A stretch of DNA of 64,000 bases, from NCBI GenBank assembly GCA_937125455.1, contig CAKZLK010000033.1, forward strand, positions 1 to 64,000. The letters are read 5' to 3'. Shown here one piece after another: positions 57,181-64,000 of the stretch. The DNA is from an uncultured Aequorivita sp. (GTDB lineage Bacteria > Bacteroidota > Bacteroidia > Flavobacteriales > Flavobacteriaceae). Position numbers and translations under genes: made by a program. The notes under the pieces were generated by a model. It was not told where the DNA came from. It made no database searches and was given only the letters and a program-made list of their open reading frames with translations. The stretch's first letter is position 1; the number at the start of each line of letters is the position of its first letter.

Positions 57181-57344
57181 GTCAATATTTATTTTGCTGT
57201 TGAAAATAAAACTAAGTAAAAAAAATACAAATTGTTTAAAATCAATATATTAATTACTTGGCAATTTTTTTTTCAACGAATGTTTTGTTAGTAAAATTCT
57301 TCATCAAATATATATATTTCATGATAGTTACCGAATGTAATTAC

Positions 57345-57352
57345 TATTTTTG
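57345..57352 (+). promoter_or_regulatory. Putative -7 element for glyA (TATTTTTG)
   Basis: TATTTTTG fits TAnnTTTG, 25 nt before ATG 57378. A good -33 is not seen. Confidence 0.4.
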
Positions 57353-57377
57353 GATTTAATTAACTTTTACTGATATT

Positions 57378-58652
57378 ATGCAACGCGACGAACAAATTTT
57401 TGAACTAATAGAAGAAGAAAAACAACGCCAAACAAACGGTCTGGAGCTGATTGCTTCAGAGAATTTTGTAAGCGACCAGGTAATGGAAGCAGCAGGTTCC
57501 GTTTTAACAAATAAGTATGCTGAAGGCTATCCTGGCAAGCGCTATTACGGTGGCTGCGAAGTGGTGGATGAAGTAGAACAAATAGCTATTGACCGCGCAA
57601 AAACTTTGTTCGGAGCAGAATACGCAAACGTTCAACCACACAGTGGTTCGCAGGCAAATACAGCTGTTTTTGCAGCTTGTTTAAAACCGGGCGATAAATT
57701 TTTAGGATTCGATCTTTCCCATGGCGGGCACTTAACCCATGGTTCCCCAGTAAACTTTTCAGGCCGACTTTACGAACCCGTTTTTTATGGAGTTGATAAA
57801 GAAACAGGAAGAATTGATTATGATAAGGTTGAAGAAATTGCAATAAAAGAAAAGCCAAAAATGATTATTGCTGGAGCTTCGGCTTATTCGAGGGAGATTG
57901 ACTACAAACGTTTCCGTGAAATTGCCGATAAAGTTGGTGCAATACTTTTTGCAGATATTGCGCACCCAGCTGGTTTGATTGCCAAAGGCATTATTGGCGA
58001 TCCGCTTCCACATTGCCACGTGGTTACTACAACCACACATAAAACTTTACGCGGCCCGCGTGGTGGAATGATTTTGATGGGCAAGGATTTCGACAATCCT
58101 TTTGGACAAAAACTGAAAAATGGAAACCTTAAAAAGATGAGTAGTCTTTTGGATAGCGCTATTTTCCCAGGAAATCAAGGTGGGCCATTGGAACATATTA
58201 TTGCTGCAAAAGCTATTGCTTTTGGTGAGGCCTTGACGGATGATTTTCTTCATTACATGGTTCAGGTAAAAAAGAACGCCGAACTTATGGCGCAGAAATT
58301 TGTTGATAAGGGATACGATATTATTTCTGGTGGAACTGATAACCATATGATGCTTATCGACCTTCGCAATAAAAATATTTCAGGAAAAGATGCCGAAGAA
58401 GCATTAGGAAAAGCAGATATTACGGTGAATAAAAACATGGTACCTTTTGATGACAAATCTCCTTTCGTTACAAGCGGAATTCGTGTGGGAACCGCTGCGA
58501 TAACAACCCGGGGTTTAGTTGAAACGGATATGGGAAAAATCGTTGATTTAATTGACGAAGTAATTATGAACCATGAAAACGAAGCCAAATTGGAAAGCAT
58601 TGCTGAAAAAGTGAATGTAATGATGGCTGGCTTGCCGTTATTTAAAAGTTAA
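57378..58652 (+). CDS. glyA: Serine hydroxymethyltransferase GlyA
   Basis: Interconverts serine and glycine with tetrahydrofolate, the main source of one-carbon units. 424 residues, full length: [59 protein letters not shown] and PLP-binding Lys222 in [18 protein letters not shown]. Single gene with terminator at 58678-58706. Confidence 0.96.
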   Translation: MQRDEQIFELIEEEKQRQTNGLELIASENFVSDQVMEAAGSVLTNKYAEGYPGKRYYGGCEVVDEVEQIAIDRAKTLFGAEYANVQPHSGSQANTAVFAACLKPGDKFLGFDLSHGGHLTHGSPVNFSGRLYEPVFYGVDKETGRIDYDKVEEIAIKEKPKMIIAGASAYSREIDYKRFREIADKVGAILFADIAHPAGLIAKGIIGDPLPHCHVVTTTTHKTLRGPRGGMILMGKDFDNPFGQKLKNGNLKKMSSLLDSAIFPGNQGGPLEHIIAAKAIAFGEALTDDFLHYMVQVKKNAELMAQKFVDKGYDIISGGTDNHMMLIDLRNKNISGKDAEEALGKADITVNKNMVPFDDKSPFVTSGIRVGTAAITTRGLVETDMGKIVDLIDEVIMNHENEAKLESIAEKVNVMMAGLPLFKS

Positions 58653-58677
58653 GAAAAAAAAATCATCCAACTATTTT

Positions 58678-58706
58678 AAAACCTTCAGCTCTCAGCTGAA
58701 GGTTTT
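58678..58706 (+). terminator. Terminator after glyA
   Basis: A perfect 13-bp stem AAAACCTTCAGCT (58678-58690) / AGCTGAAGGTTTT (58694-58706) with a CTC loop. The stem CCTTCAGCT recurs in the terminator at 60069-60100. Confidence 0.85.
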
Positions 58707-58787
58707 TTGGTTTTCAACGCAACTATTTAAATTTTTTCGGACTATCTAGTATATAGTAAAAGTTAACTTCTTTTAAAACTCATTAGT

Positions 58788-60044
58788 ATGAAAAAAATAT
58801 GCTTCCTTTTAGTGCTTTCACTAATATTCTTTAGCTGTTCAAAAGATGAAGATGAAGATCAAACTCAAAATTTTACCGTACACTTAAACGTTGATCGTTT
58901 TTATCAATGTGGAAATGATAATGAAAGCGTTCGTGCTTTTCTAAGTGATGAAAACGGAACAATACTAGATAGTGGTGATTTGAAAAAAGGACAACTTACA
59001 ACCTTAAGTTTTTCGAAAGATGCCTCCGTACACTTCGATTTAAGCTATATGCGCTATGATATTACTGATTTGGGTAGAGAAGTATATTCACTAGTAACTT
59101 TTACAAACATAGAAGCAGGAACATACTATATAGAAGGCCCAAGTACTTTTTATGAAAGTTCAAATGATGAGATTACTCTAAAATTGTACAATACGGGCTA
59201 TCCTTTTGAGGTTACATCTCGTCTTAATTGGGAAGGAGCTGGCGGCCCGGAAAATGGCGGGTATTTTAATTTCAGTTCAAATTTAGTAGTTTCACCTACA
59301 AGTGATTTTTATGCTTCTTTTAAAAGTCCTAATGATCAGTTTGATAGGTATTATTGGGGAGAAGATATACCTGAAGGTTCTGTTTTTAATATTGATTATG
59401 GCACGCTACCGGAAATTACTAACATCGTAAATACGCAAATTCCATCAAACAATTTTTTCTACTTTTCAGTAGAAGGACTTAGAAATAATGATGTAAATAA
59501 TATTCATCATTCCATCGCTTATGAAAATTCTTCTGAAGGCAATACTTCGCTTTCAACTTCAGTCCCGCCTAATATTTTTGATAATTATTTATTTAATGTC
59601 TATTATAATACTAATAATCTAGGATATTCTAAAAAAATGTTCACGAACACTATTCCAGAGCAAATAAATACTCCCACAATAAACTTAACAATTAATAACC
59701 CGTCTCCACAGAATTTTAATATGAGTACAACTGGGGAAGCAACTATATATAATGTTACATTTAGAGCAGAAAATATTGATGACACGGTATTTTTTGTACA
59801 AAAAATTTATGGTGAAGTTACTCCCGAAGTTTCTTTTTCAAAAGAAAACTTGCGCATGAATATTCAACAGTCTTATCAAGGTTTATCCTGGCTTGAAACA
59901 ATTTCGTTAGGTTCGGCTGGTTTAGTTTATTACAGTTTAACAAACTCCTATAAAGATATTTTGAAAAATGAAATAAAAGGAAAGCGGTACGAAATTCCAG
60001 CGGTAAATGGTTTTATTGACAGTTTTTCAAAACAATTCAATTAG
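58788..60044 (+). CDS. Unknown lipoprotein
   Basis: 418 residues. Lipoprotein signal MKKICFLLVLSLIFFSC (Cys17) followed by an acidic KDEDEDQ linker that in Bacteroidota often marks surface export of lipoproteins. The rest is beta-rich (FTVHLNVDRFYQCGNDNESV; TLKLYNTGYPFEVTSRLNW) with no recognised domain. Alone between two terminators. Function unknown. Confidence 0.75.
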   Translation: MKKICFLLVLSLIFFSCSKDEDEDQTQNFTVHLNVDRFYQCGNDNESVRAFLSDENGTILDSGDLKKGQLTTLSFSKDASVHFDLSYMRYDITDLGREVYSLVTFTNIEAGTYYIEGPSTFYESSNDEITLKLYNTGYPFEVTSRLNWEGAGGPENGGYFNFSSNLVVSPTSDFYASFKSPNDQFDRYYWGEDIPEGSVFNIDYGTLPEITNIVNTQIPSNNFFYFSVEGLRNNDVNNIHHSIAYENSSEGNTSLSTSVPPNIFDNYLFNVYYNTNNLGYSKKMFTNTIPEQINTPTINLTINNPSPQNFNMSTTGEATIYNVTFRAENIDDTVFFVQKIYGEVTPEVSFSKENLRMNIQQSYQGLSWLETISLGSAGLVYYSLTNSYKDILKNEIKGKRYEIPAVNGFIDSFSKQFN

Positions 60045-60068
60045 CATAGGTTTGTTTGTATTCTGATT

Positions 60069-60100
60069 AAACCTTCAGCTAAAAGTTGAAGGTTTTTTTT
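60069..60100 (+). terminator. Terminator after the lipoprotein gene
   Basis: AACCTTCAGCT (60070-60080 region) pairs with AGTTGAAGGTT (one G-U) around an AAA loop, then eight T. Same stem core as the glyA terminator. Confidence 0.8.
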
Positions 60101-60131
60101 ATTATACACGGTAAGCAAAACTTCAATTATT

Positions 60132-60139
60132 TACCTTTG
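60132..60139 (+). promoter_or_regulatory. Putative -7 element (TACCTTTG) for the GNAT-deaminase pair
   Basis: TACCTTTG fits TAnnTTTG, 26 nt before ATG 60166. No -33 element was seen. Confidence 0.4.
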
Positions 60140-60165
60140 GGTTTATTAAATAGTTTCAGAAATAT

Positions 60166-60660
60166 ATGAATTTAGAAACCGACCGACTTCTACTGCGCCA
60201 ATATGTATTAAGCGACGCACCTTTTATATATAAGTTAATGAATAGCGAGGGCTGGCTCAAAAACATAGGGGACAGAGGCATCAAAAATATTGAAGATGCT
60301 GAAGCTTATATGCAAAAAAACTATTTGAGTAGTTATGAAAAACACGGATTTGGGCCTTATTTGGTTTCATTAAAAGACGGAACGCCCATTGGTTCTTCCG
60401 GATTATACAAACGAAACAATCTGGAGCACCCCGATGTGGGTTTCGCTTTTTTGTCGGAGTTTGGCAACAAAGGATATGCTTTTGAATCAACTAAGGCGGT
60501 TATGAAATATGCTGCGGAAAAGTTGAAACTCCAAACTATTGTCGGCATCACGTTGCCAGAAAATATTTCATCAGTAAAGCTTTTGAAAAAATTGGGGCTT
60601 TCTGAAATTGGCACTTATAAATATGAAGATGGGGAAGAGTTGCTATTGTTTTCAAATTAA
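60166..60660 (+). CDS. GNAT acetyltransferase, RimJ/RimL type
   Basis: 164 residues. ETDRLLLRQYVLSDAPFIYK at the N-terminus, PDVGFAFLSEFGNKGYAFES as motif A (with the acetyl-CoA loop degenerate: FGNKGYA), and IVGITLPENISSVKLLKKLG. Substrate unknown. It lies 12 bp before the deaminase gene, so they are probably co-transcribed. Confidence 0.87.
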   Translation: MNLETDRLLLRQYVLSDAPFIYKLMNSEGWLKNIGDRGIKNIEDAEAYMQKNYLSSYEKHGFGPYLVSLKDGTPIGSSGLYKRNNLEHPDVGFAFLSEFGNKGYAFESTKAVMKYAAEKLKLQTIVGITLPENISSVKLLKKLGLSEIGTYKYEDGEELLLFSN

Positions 60661-60672
60661 AACTAAAAAAAA

Positions 60673-61152
60673 ATGATTACTGAAAAAGATAAACAATTTA
60701 TAAAACACGCCATTGAACTTTCCGAAAAAGGAATGGACTCCAATGCGGGCGGACCTTTTGGTGCAGTGGTTGTAAAAAATGGCGAAATAATTGCTGAAGG
60801 CTTTAACCAAGTAACCTCAAGCAATGATCCAACGGCGCATGCTGAGGTCGTGGCAATCCGAAAAGCCTGTGAAAAGCTAAACACTTTCCAGCTTGATGGC
60901 TGCATTGTTTATACTTCCTGCGAGCCCTGCCCAATGTGTTTGGGTGCCATTTATTGGGCCAGACCAACTGCAGTTTACTATGCGTGTACAAAAGAAGACG
61001 CTGCAGAAATTGGCTTCGATGATCACTTTATATATGAGGAGATTGATAAAAATATTGAAAACAGGAACATAAAGTTTATTAATCTTGATAGGGAAGAAGG
61101 CCGAAAAGTTTTTAAAAAGTGGGAAGCGAAGGAGGGAAGGATTGATTATTAA
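60673..61152 (+). CDS. Guanine deaminase-like nucleobase deaminase
   Basis: 159 residues, cytidine-deaminase-like fold. The zinc motif is complete: HAEVVAIRKAC (His, catalytic Glu) and SCEPCPMCLGAIYWARPTAV (two Cys). The acidic EEIGF-like stretch AAEIGFDDHFIYEEI and C-terminal aromatic tail (EGRIDY) resemble the Bacillus GuaD-type enzymes more than tRNA deaminase TadA, which lacks this tail. It would convert guanine to xanthine in purine salvage. Confidence 0.8.
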   Translation: MITEKDKQFIKHAIELSEKGMDSNAGGPFGAVVVKNGEIIAEGFNQVTSSNDPTAHAEVVAIRKACEKLNTFQLDGCIVYTSCEPCPMCLGAIYWARPTAVYYACTKEDAAEIGFDDHFIYEEIDKNIENRNIKFINLDREEGRKVFKKWEAKEGRIDY

Positions 61153-61285
61153 TGGATATTTAGTCGTTTATTATAAAATGGAAATGGCCTATAGCTATTT
61201 ACCTTCAACGTGTAGATTTTAAAAACTAAACTGAAACTAAACTTCTTGATGGCATAATAATTTCAAATACAATTTAATTTCCAAC
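61153..61285. other. Intergenic spacer with nothing recognised except the terminator that follows
   Basis: AT-rich, no ORF of note, no promoter recognised. It lies between the deaminase gene and the terminator shared with the convergent lipoprotein gene. Confidence 0.5.
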
Positions 61286-61315
61286 AAAAAACCCGTCACA
61301 TAGGACGGGTTTTTT
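61286..61315. terminator. Bidirectional terminator
   Basis: A perfect 12-bp stem AAAAAACCCGTC (61286-61297) / GACGGGTTTTTT (61304-61315), symmetrical A and T tracts, between convergent genes. Confidence 0.85.
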
Positions 61316-61331
61316 AAAATTTAAAGTTTTT

Positions 61332-62867
61332 TTATCCTTGCGGGAACTCTATACTTTCGTATGCTCCAGCATCTGGATTGCTTGGGTCGCGAGGTTTTCC
61401 ATCTAAATCTAGTGAGGGACCCACACCACCTCTTCCAATTCCATCAGCTCCCGAATTTCCTGTTTCAATATTGAAGTTATTCATTTCAGTATTTTGGAAA
61501 AAGGGATCTAAATTGAATTTGGTAGCGGTATATAAAGTATTGTTAGTAAAGTCATATAATGGTTCATTGTCAAATTCGCCAGAAGGATCTTCAAACCTAA
61601 CCAAACAATTCTCGAATTTAAAATTGAAAGCTGCACCTGAGTTCTGTGAAAGTGAAAATTCACGGCGTTCATTTCCGTATATAATGCAATTTGTAAAATT
61701 GGCCTTAATAAGATCTGAGGCAACAGGGTTACCATCACTATCTAAAAAATAGTTGCCAATTGAAACTGATGGAAAGGAGCGGAAACTATTGGTCCAGTAA
61801 TTGGCAAAAGTACAATGCCTAAAATCATAACTACCCCCAAATTGTATATTTAATGACGATTGGCCACTGTTGTTGATGACCACATTTTCACCATTAATAA
61901 GACTAGCTGTGCTTCGGATGCCATCAAAAGTGCTGTTATATATTTGTACGTTCTTTAAATTAACACGGCTGTTTTCGGTTGAAATACCTATAGTACTATT
62001 TTTAATTGTGGTATAGTTAAATTCATTGCTAACGCTACCTCCCGCAAGTGCTATAGTGAGCCATTGTCCAGGGATGTCTGAAAACCCAGGTTCCAACCGA
62101 TCACCTTCAAAAATCACTTCGTTTTCCATTGCTTCCGGATCGTTGCTAGGCTCCCCCATTGATTTTATAGTTCCATTTTCAGCGACCAAAAGCGCGCTTC
62201 CATTATGAAAATGCACGCGTGCACCCGCTTGAACTGTTAGGGTTTTGTTTCCTGGAACAGCTGCATAACCGTAGATTACATATGGCTTTTCATTAGTGAA
62301 GGTCAACTCATTGTCTTCTAGAAAAAAACCTGGTTTGAGTATAGGGTTACCATCTGCATCATCTCCAAAATATAGTGTTTCGGTAGTCCCGTCTGGATAC
62401 TTTTCAGGGAAAAGAAAAACGGCATCTTTTACAAGGGTTACCAGTTCTACTTTTTGCTCATTACCGCCACTGTCAAAAAGCAATTGGTCTGTATAAAGAA
62501 AATCTGGGGCATTTGTGGGTAAGCCATTTATGTCTAAGGTTGTTTCAATAAAAATGAAAATACTGTCCTTTGCCAAAACTTGTACATTCTCAAATACTTT
62601 CCCTGGGATTCCGTCAACATTCAAGCGATAGTTTGAAGCCTCACCTTGGCCCAATCGTACAGTAGGTATATTGATATCCTCATTGCTTCGGTTGTAAACT
62701 TTTAAATTATACGTGCTGGAACCAATGTTTGAAAAAACGGTATCCAGATAAACTGTATCTTTTGAAAACTCAAGACTTCCAGTGCTGGCAACGGTTTCAA
62801 AATCATTGCGGCAAGAACTCCATAAAACAAGACAACACAAAATTGCCAACCCGTATAAATACTTCAT
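61332..62867 (-). CDS. Secreted lipoprotein with right-handed beta-helix, choice-of-anchor Q-like
   Basis: 511 residues. Lipoprotein signal MKYLYGLAILCCLVLWSSC (Cys19). Residues about 30-170 form a beta-sandwich-like part (LEFSKDTVYLDTVFSNIGSS; YNLKVYNRSNEDINIP); from about 200 come short repeats typical of parallel beta-helices (TIKNSTIGISTENSRVNLKN, FRHCTFANYW). The end, DGIGRGGVGPSLDLDGKPRD with AGAYE, matches the choice-of-anchor Q pattern. A surface polysaccharide-binding or lyase-like role is possible, but no catalytic residues are evident. Confidence 0.8.
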   Translation of the reverse strand: MKYLYGLAILCCLVLWSSCRNDFETVASTGSLEFSKDTVYLDTVFSNIGSSTYNLKVYNRSNEDINIPTVRLGQGEASNYRLNVDGIPGKVFENVQVLAKDSIFIFIETTLDINGLPTNAPDFLYTDQLLFDSGGNEQKVELVTLVKDAVFLFPEKYPDGTTETLYFGDDADGNPILKPGFFLEDNELTFTNEKPYVIYGYAAVPGNKTLTVQAGARVHFHNGSALLVAENGTIKSMGEPSNDPEAMENEVIFEGDRLEPGFSDIPGQWLTIALAGGSVSNEFNYTTIKNSTIGISTENSRVNLKNVQIYNSTFDGIRSTASLINGENVVINNSGQSSLNIQFGGSYDFRHCTFANYWTNSFRSFPSVSIGNYFLDSDGNPVASDLIKANFTNCIIYGNERREFSLSQNSGAAFNFKFENCLVRFEDPSGEFDNEPLYDFTNNTLYTATKFNLDPFFQNTEMNNFNIETGNSGADGIGRGGVGPSLDLDGKPRDPSNPDAGAYESIEFPQG

Positions 62868-62991
62868 TAACTTAAAATTTTCGTAAAAATATAACTTTTT
62901 ATGAAGCTTATTATTGTAATGTGAAGAAGTTTTCTGCCAGAATTAGCAATAGGTAGTCTGTGTGGCACTACTTTCTGCAATTGGTAATTGT

Positions 62992-64000
62992 TTACTTATC
63001 TTTTCGTTTTGCTTTTCGCTCTGCTTTTTTTCGGGCCTTTTTCAGTTTCATAAATTTTACTGTGTTTTTATAAGCTTGCTTTGCTTTTTCGTACCAATCT
63101 GGATTTTTTTGGGGTTGGTGATCTTCCCAATAAATTCCTCCAGCTGTAACTGAAACTAATTCACCCATCATTTCCACTTCAAGCTCTACGTCAATTGAAT
63201 TTGAGATATTTGAAACAGTAACTTCTTTTATCGCAAAACCTACGTAGCTAAAAACCAAAATATCCCCAGCTTTTGTTTCAATGGAATAATTGCCGTCAAA
63301 ATCGGTTTGGGTTCCAGTACTGGTTTCTTTTATTATTACGTTTGCACCAGGAAGCGGTAAGCCAGTATCATCTGTTACAGTTCCTTTTGTATATATAGTG
63401 ACTACTTTTTCTTCTATTTTCTTTTCAGGTTCGGTAGCAATTCTACCCACAATTACTGTTTTGGTGCGAACACCAGAATCCATAAAAACATTTTCAATGG
63501 CATTTTTCCGCAAGCGGATTGTCTGTGTTCCATAATTGTTTTTGGTAAAGGTTAGTATTTCTTTATCTAAGGTGTAGATTTCATATTCACCTTTTTTATT
63601 AGTCCAGGTGCGCGCTTGGGTTTCATTAGAAGTGATTTCAACATTATTCAGTGGGTTCCCGTTTTCATCTCTTACAATACCTTTTGTGAAAACTTGCAAT
63701 CGCAAATCGTTGGAATTACTAAAACGGCCTATACCCAAAGAAACCATTGGTTTTTCTGAAATAGAATTGGTCGAAGATTTAGGATTGTTTGGAAAAAGTG
63801 TAAGCGGAAGAAGCATTGAGGCCGCAAAAGGTGCAAAGTTATGACCGCTTTTTCGCTCTAGTTTTACTTCTCTATTTAATTGCGATTTTTTTAAACGTCC
63901 GCAAGCGTTTTTATTTTCCGTAAGGATTTTTACCAATTGTTCATCGGTTTTAGAAGTGAAGTCGAAAACTTCTTTGGTGCATACATTACAGAATTTACCT
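62992..64000 (-). CDS. CarboxypepD_reg-like surface protein, 5' end outside window
   Basis: At least 335 residues; the frame is open through the right edge, so the start lies beyond 64000 (TTG 63936 is internal). The visible N-terminal part has GKFCNVCTKEVFDFTSKTDE and later CGRL, the Cys-motif segment typical of this flavobacterial family. A membrane segment (FAPFAASMLLPLTLF) follows, then two CarboxypepD_reg-like domains (KGIVRDENGNPLNNVEI; KGTVTDDTGLPLPGANVIIK) and a basic, Lys/Arg-rich tail (KLKKARKKAERKAKRKDK). Function unknown. Confidence 0.82.
   Translation of the reverse strand, partial: GKFCNVCTKEVFDFTSKTDEQLVKILTENKNACGRLKKSQLNREVKLERKSGHNFAPFAASMLLPLTLFPNNPKSSTNSISEKPMVSLGIGRFSNSNDLRLQVFTKGIVRDENGNPLNNVEITSNETQARTWTNKKGEYEIYTLDKEILTFTKNNYGTQTIRLRKNAIENVFMDSGVRTKTVIVGRIATEPEKKIEEKVVTIYTKGTVTDDTGLPLPGANVIIKETSTGTQTDFDGNYSIETKAGDILVFSYVGFAIKEVTVSNISNSIDVELEVEMMGELVSVTAGGIYWEDHQPQKNPDWYEKAKQAYKNTVKFMKLKKARKKAERKAKRKDK

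Overview
The window is a piece of a chromosome from a member of the family Flavobacteriaceae (phylum Bacteroidota). Four things show this: low G+C; a type IX secretion (T9SS) component (PorD-like) plus five secreted proteins with Por/type A C-terminal sorting domains; promoters of the TAnnTTTG (-7) and TTTG (-33) kind with few purine-rich ribosome binding sites; and families typical of the group (DUF4835, DUF5686, DUF6913, Bacteroidota-type RpoZ, CarboxypepD_reg-like proteins, bacillithiol-associated YtxJ). The genus cannot be fixed from the sequence alone. No rRNA, tRNA, CRISPR array, transposase or integrase was recognised.

Region by region. 1-1215 is a mosaic: the 5' part of an unknown small gene, the C-terminal third of cytochrome c oxidase subunit III, and the C-terminal part of a three-Cys-motif partner (TcmP) protein, abutting a dnaA gene that has lost its whole DNA-binding domain. 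2.4-17.7 kb is housekeeping: thioesterase, YigZ, DMT transporter, ribD, GNAT, prmC, LOG, aquaporin, ligA, DUF6913, dapA, bamD, rpoZ, coaBC, porD-like, recN, fabI. 17.8-29.2 kb is a tandem cluster of four large secreted T9SS cargo proteins built from shared, shuffled modules, with 491-bp and 860-bp stretches that read as identical between neighbours. 29.2-34.2 kb holds a glycosyltransferase, a YbbR/CdaR-like protein, coaE and a histidine kinase/response regulator pair. 34.2-47.1 kb is mostly minus strand: miaA, an ion channel with a zinc ribbon, an exonuclease/GIY-YIG fusion, YggS, DUF1015, 3-hydroxyacyl-CoA dehydrogenase, Gfo/Idh/MocA, pcm (+), GNAT, a hydrolase lipoprotein, DUF5686, smpB and a histidine phosphatase lipoprotein. 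47.2-64 kb mixes stress and surface genes (CsbD, a secreted thioredoxin-like protein, a cassette-like membrane protein gene between two palindromes, trmL, an Asp/Asn hydroxylase-like protein, SOUL, clpB, ytxJ, fumarylacetoacetase, glyA, lipoproteins, GNAT, a nucleobase deaminase) and ends in a CarboxypepD_reg-like protein cut by the right edge.

How parts work together. BamD, PorD and the T9SS cargo belong to outer-membrane assembly and secretion. CoaBC and CoaE are two steps of coenzyme A synthesis. SmpB, ClpB, Pcm and RecN are quality-control or repair factors. The most notable signals are the truncated dnaA with its mosaic flank, the gene-converted T9SS cargo cluster with a common promoter layout, a cassette-like gene between attC-like palindromes, and a recurring TAnnTTT(G/A)-N4-start-codon arrangement in front of five genes that predicts leaderless transcripts. 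No complete undescribed multi-gene system could be established.
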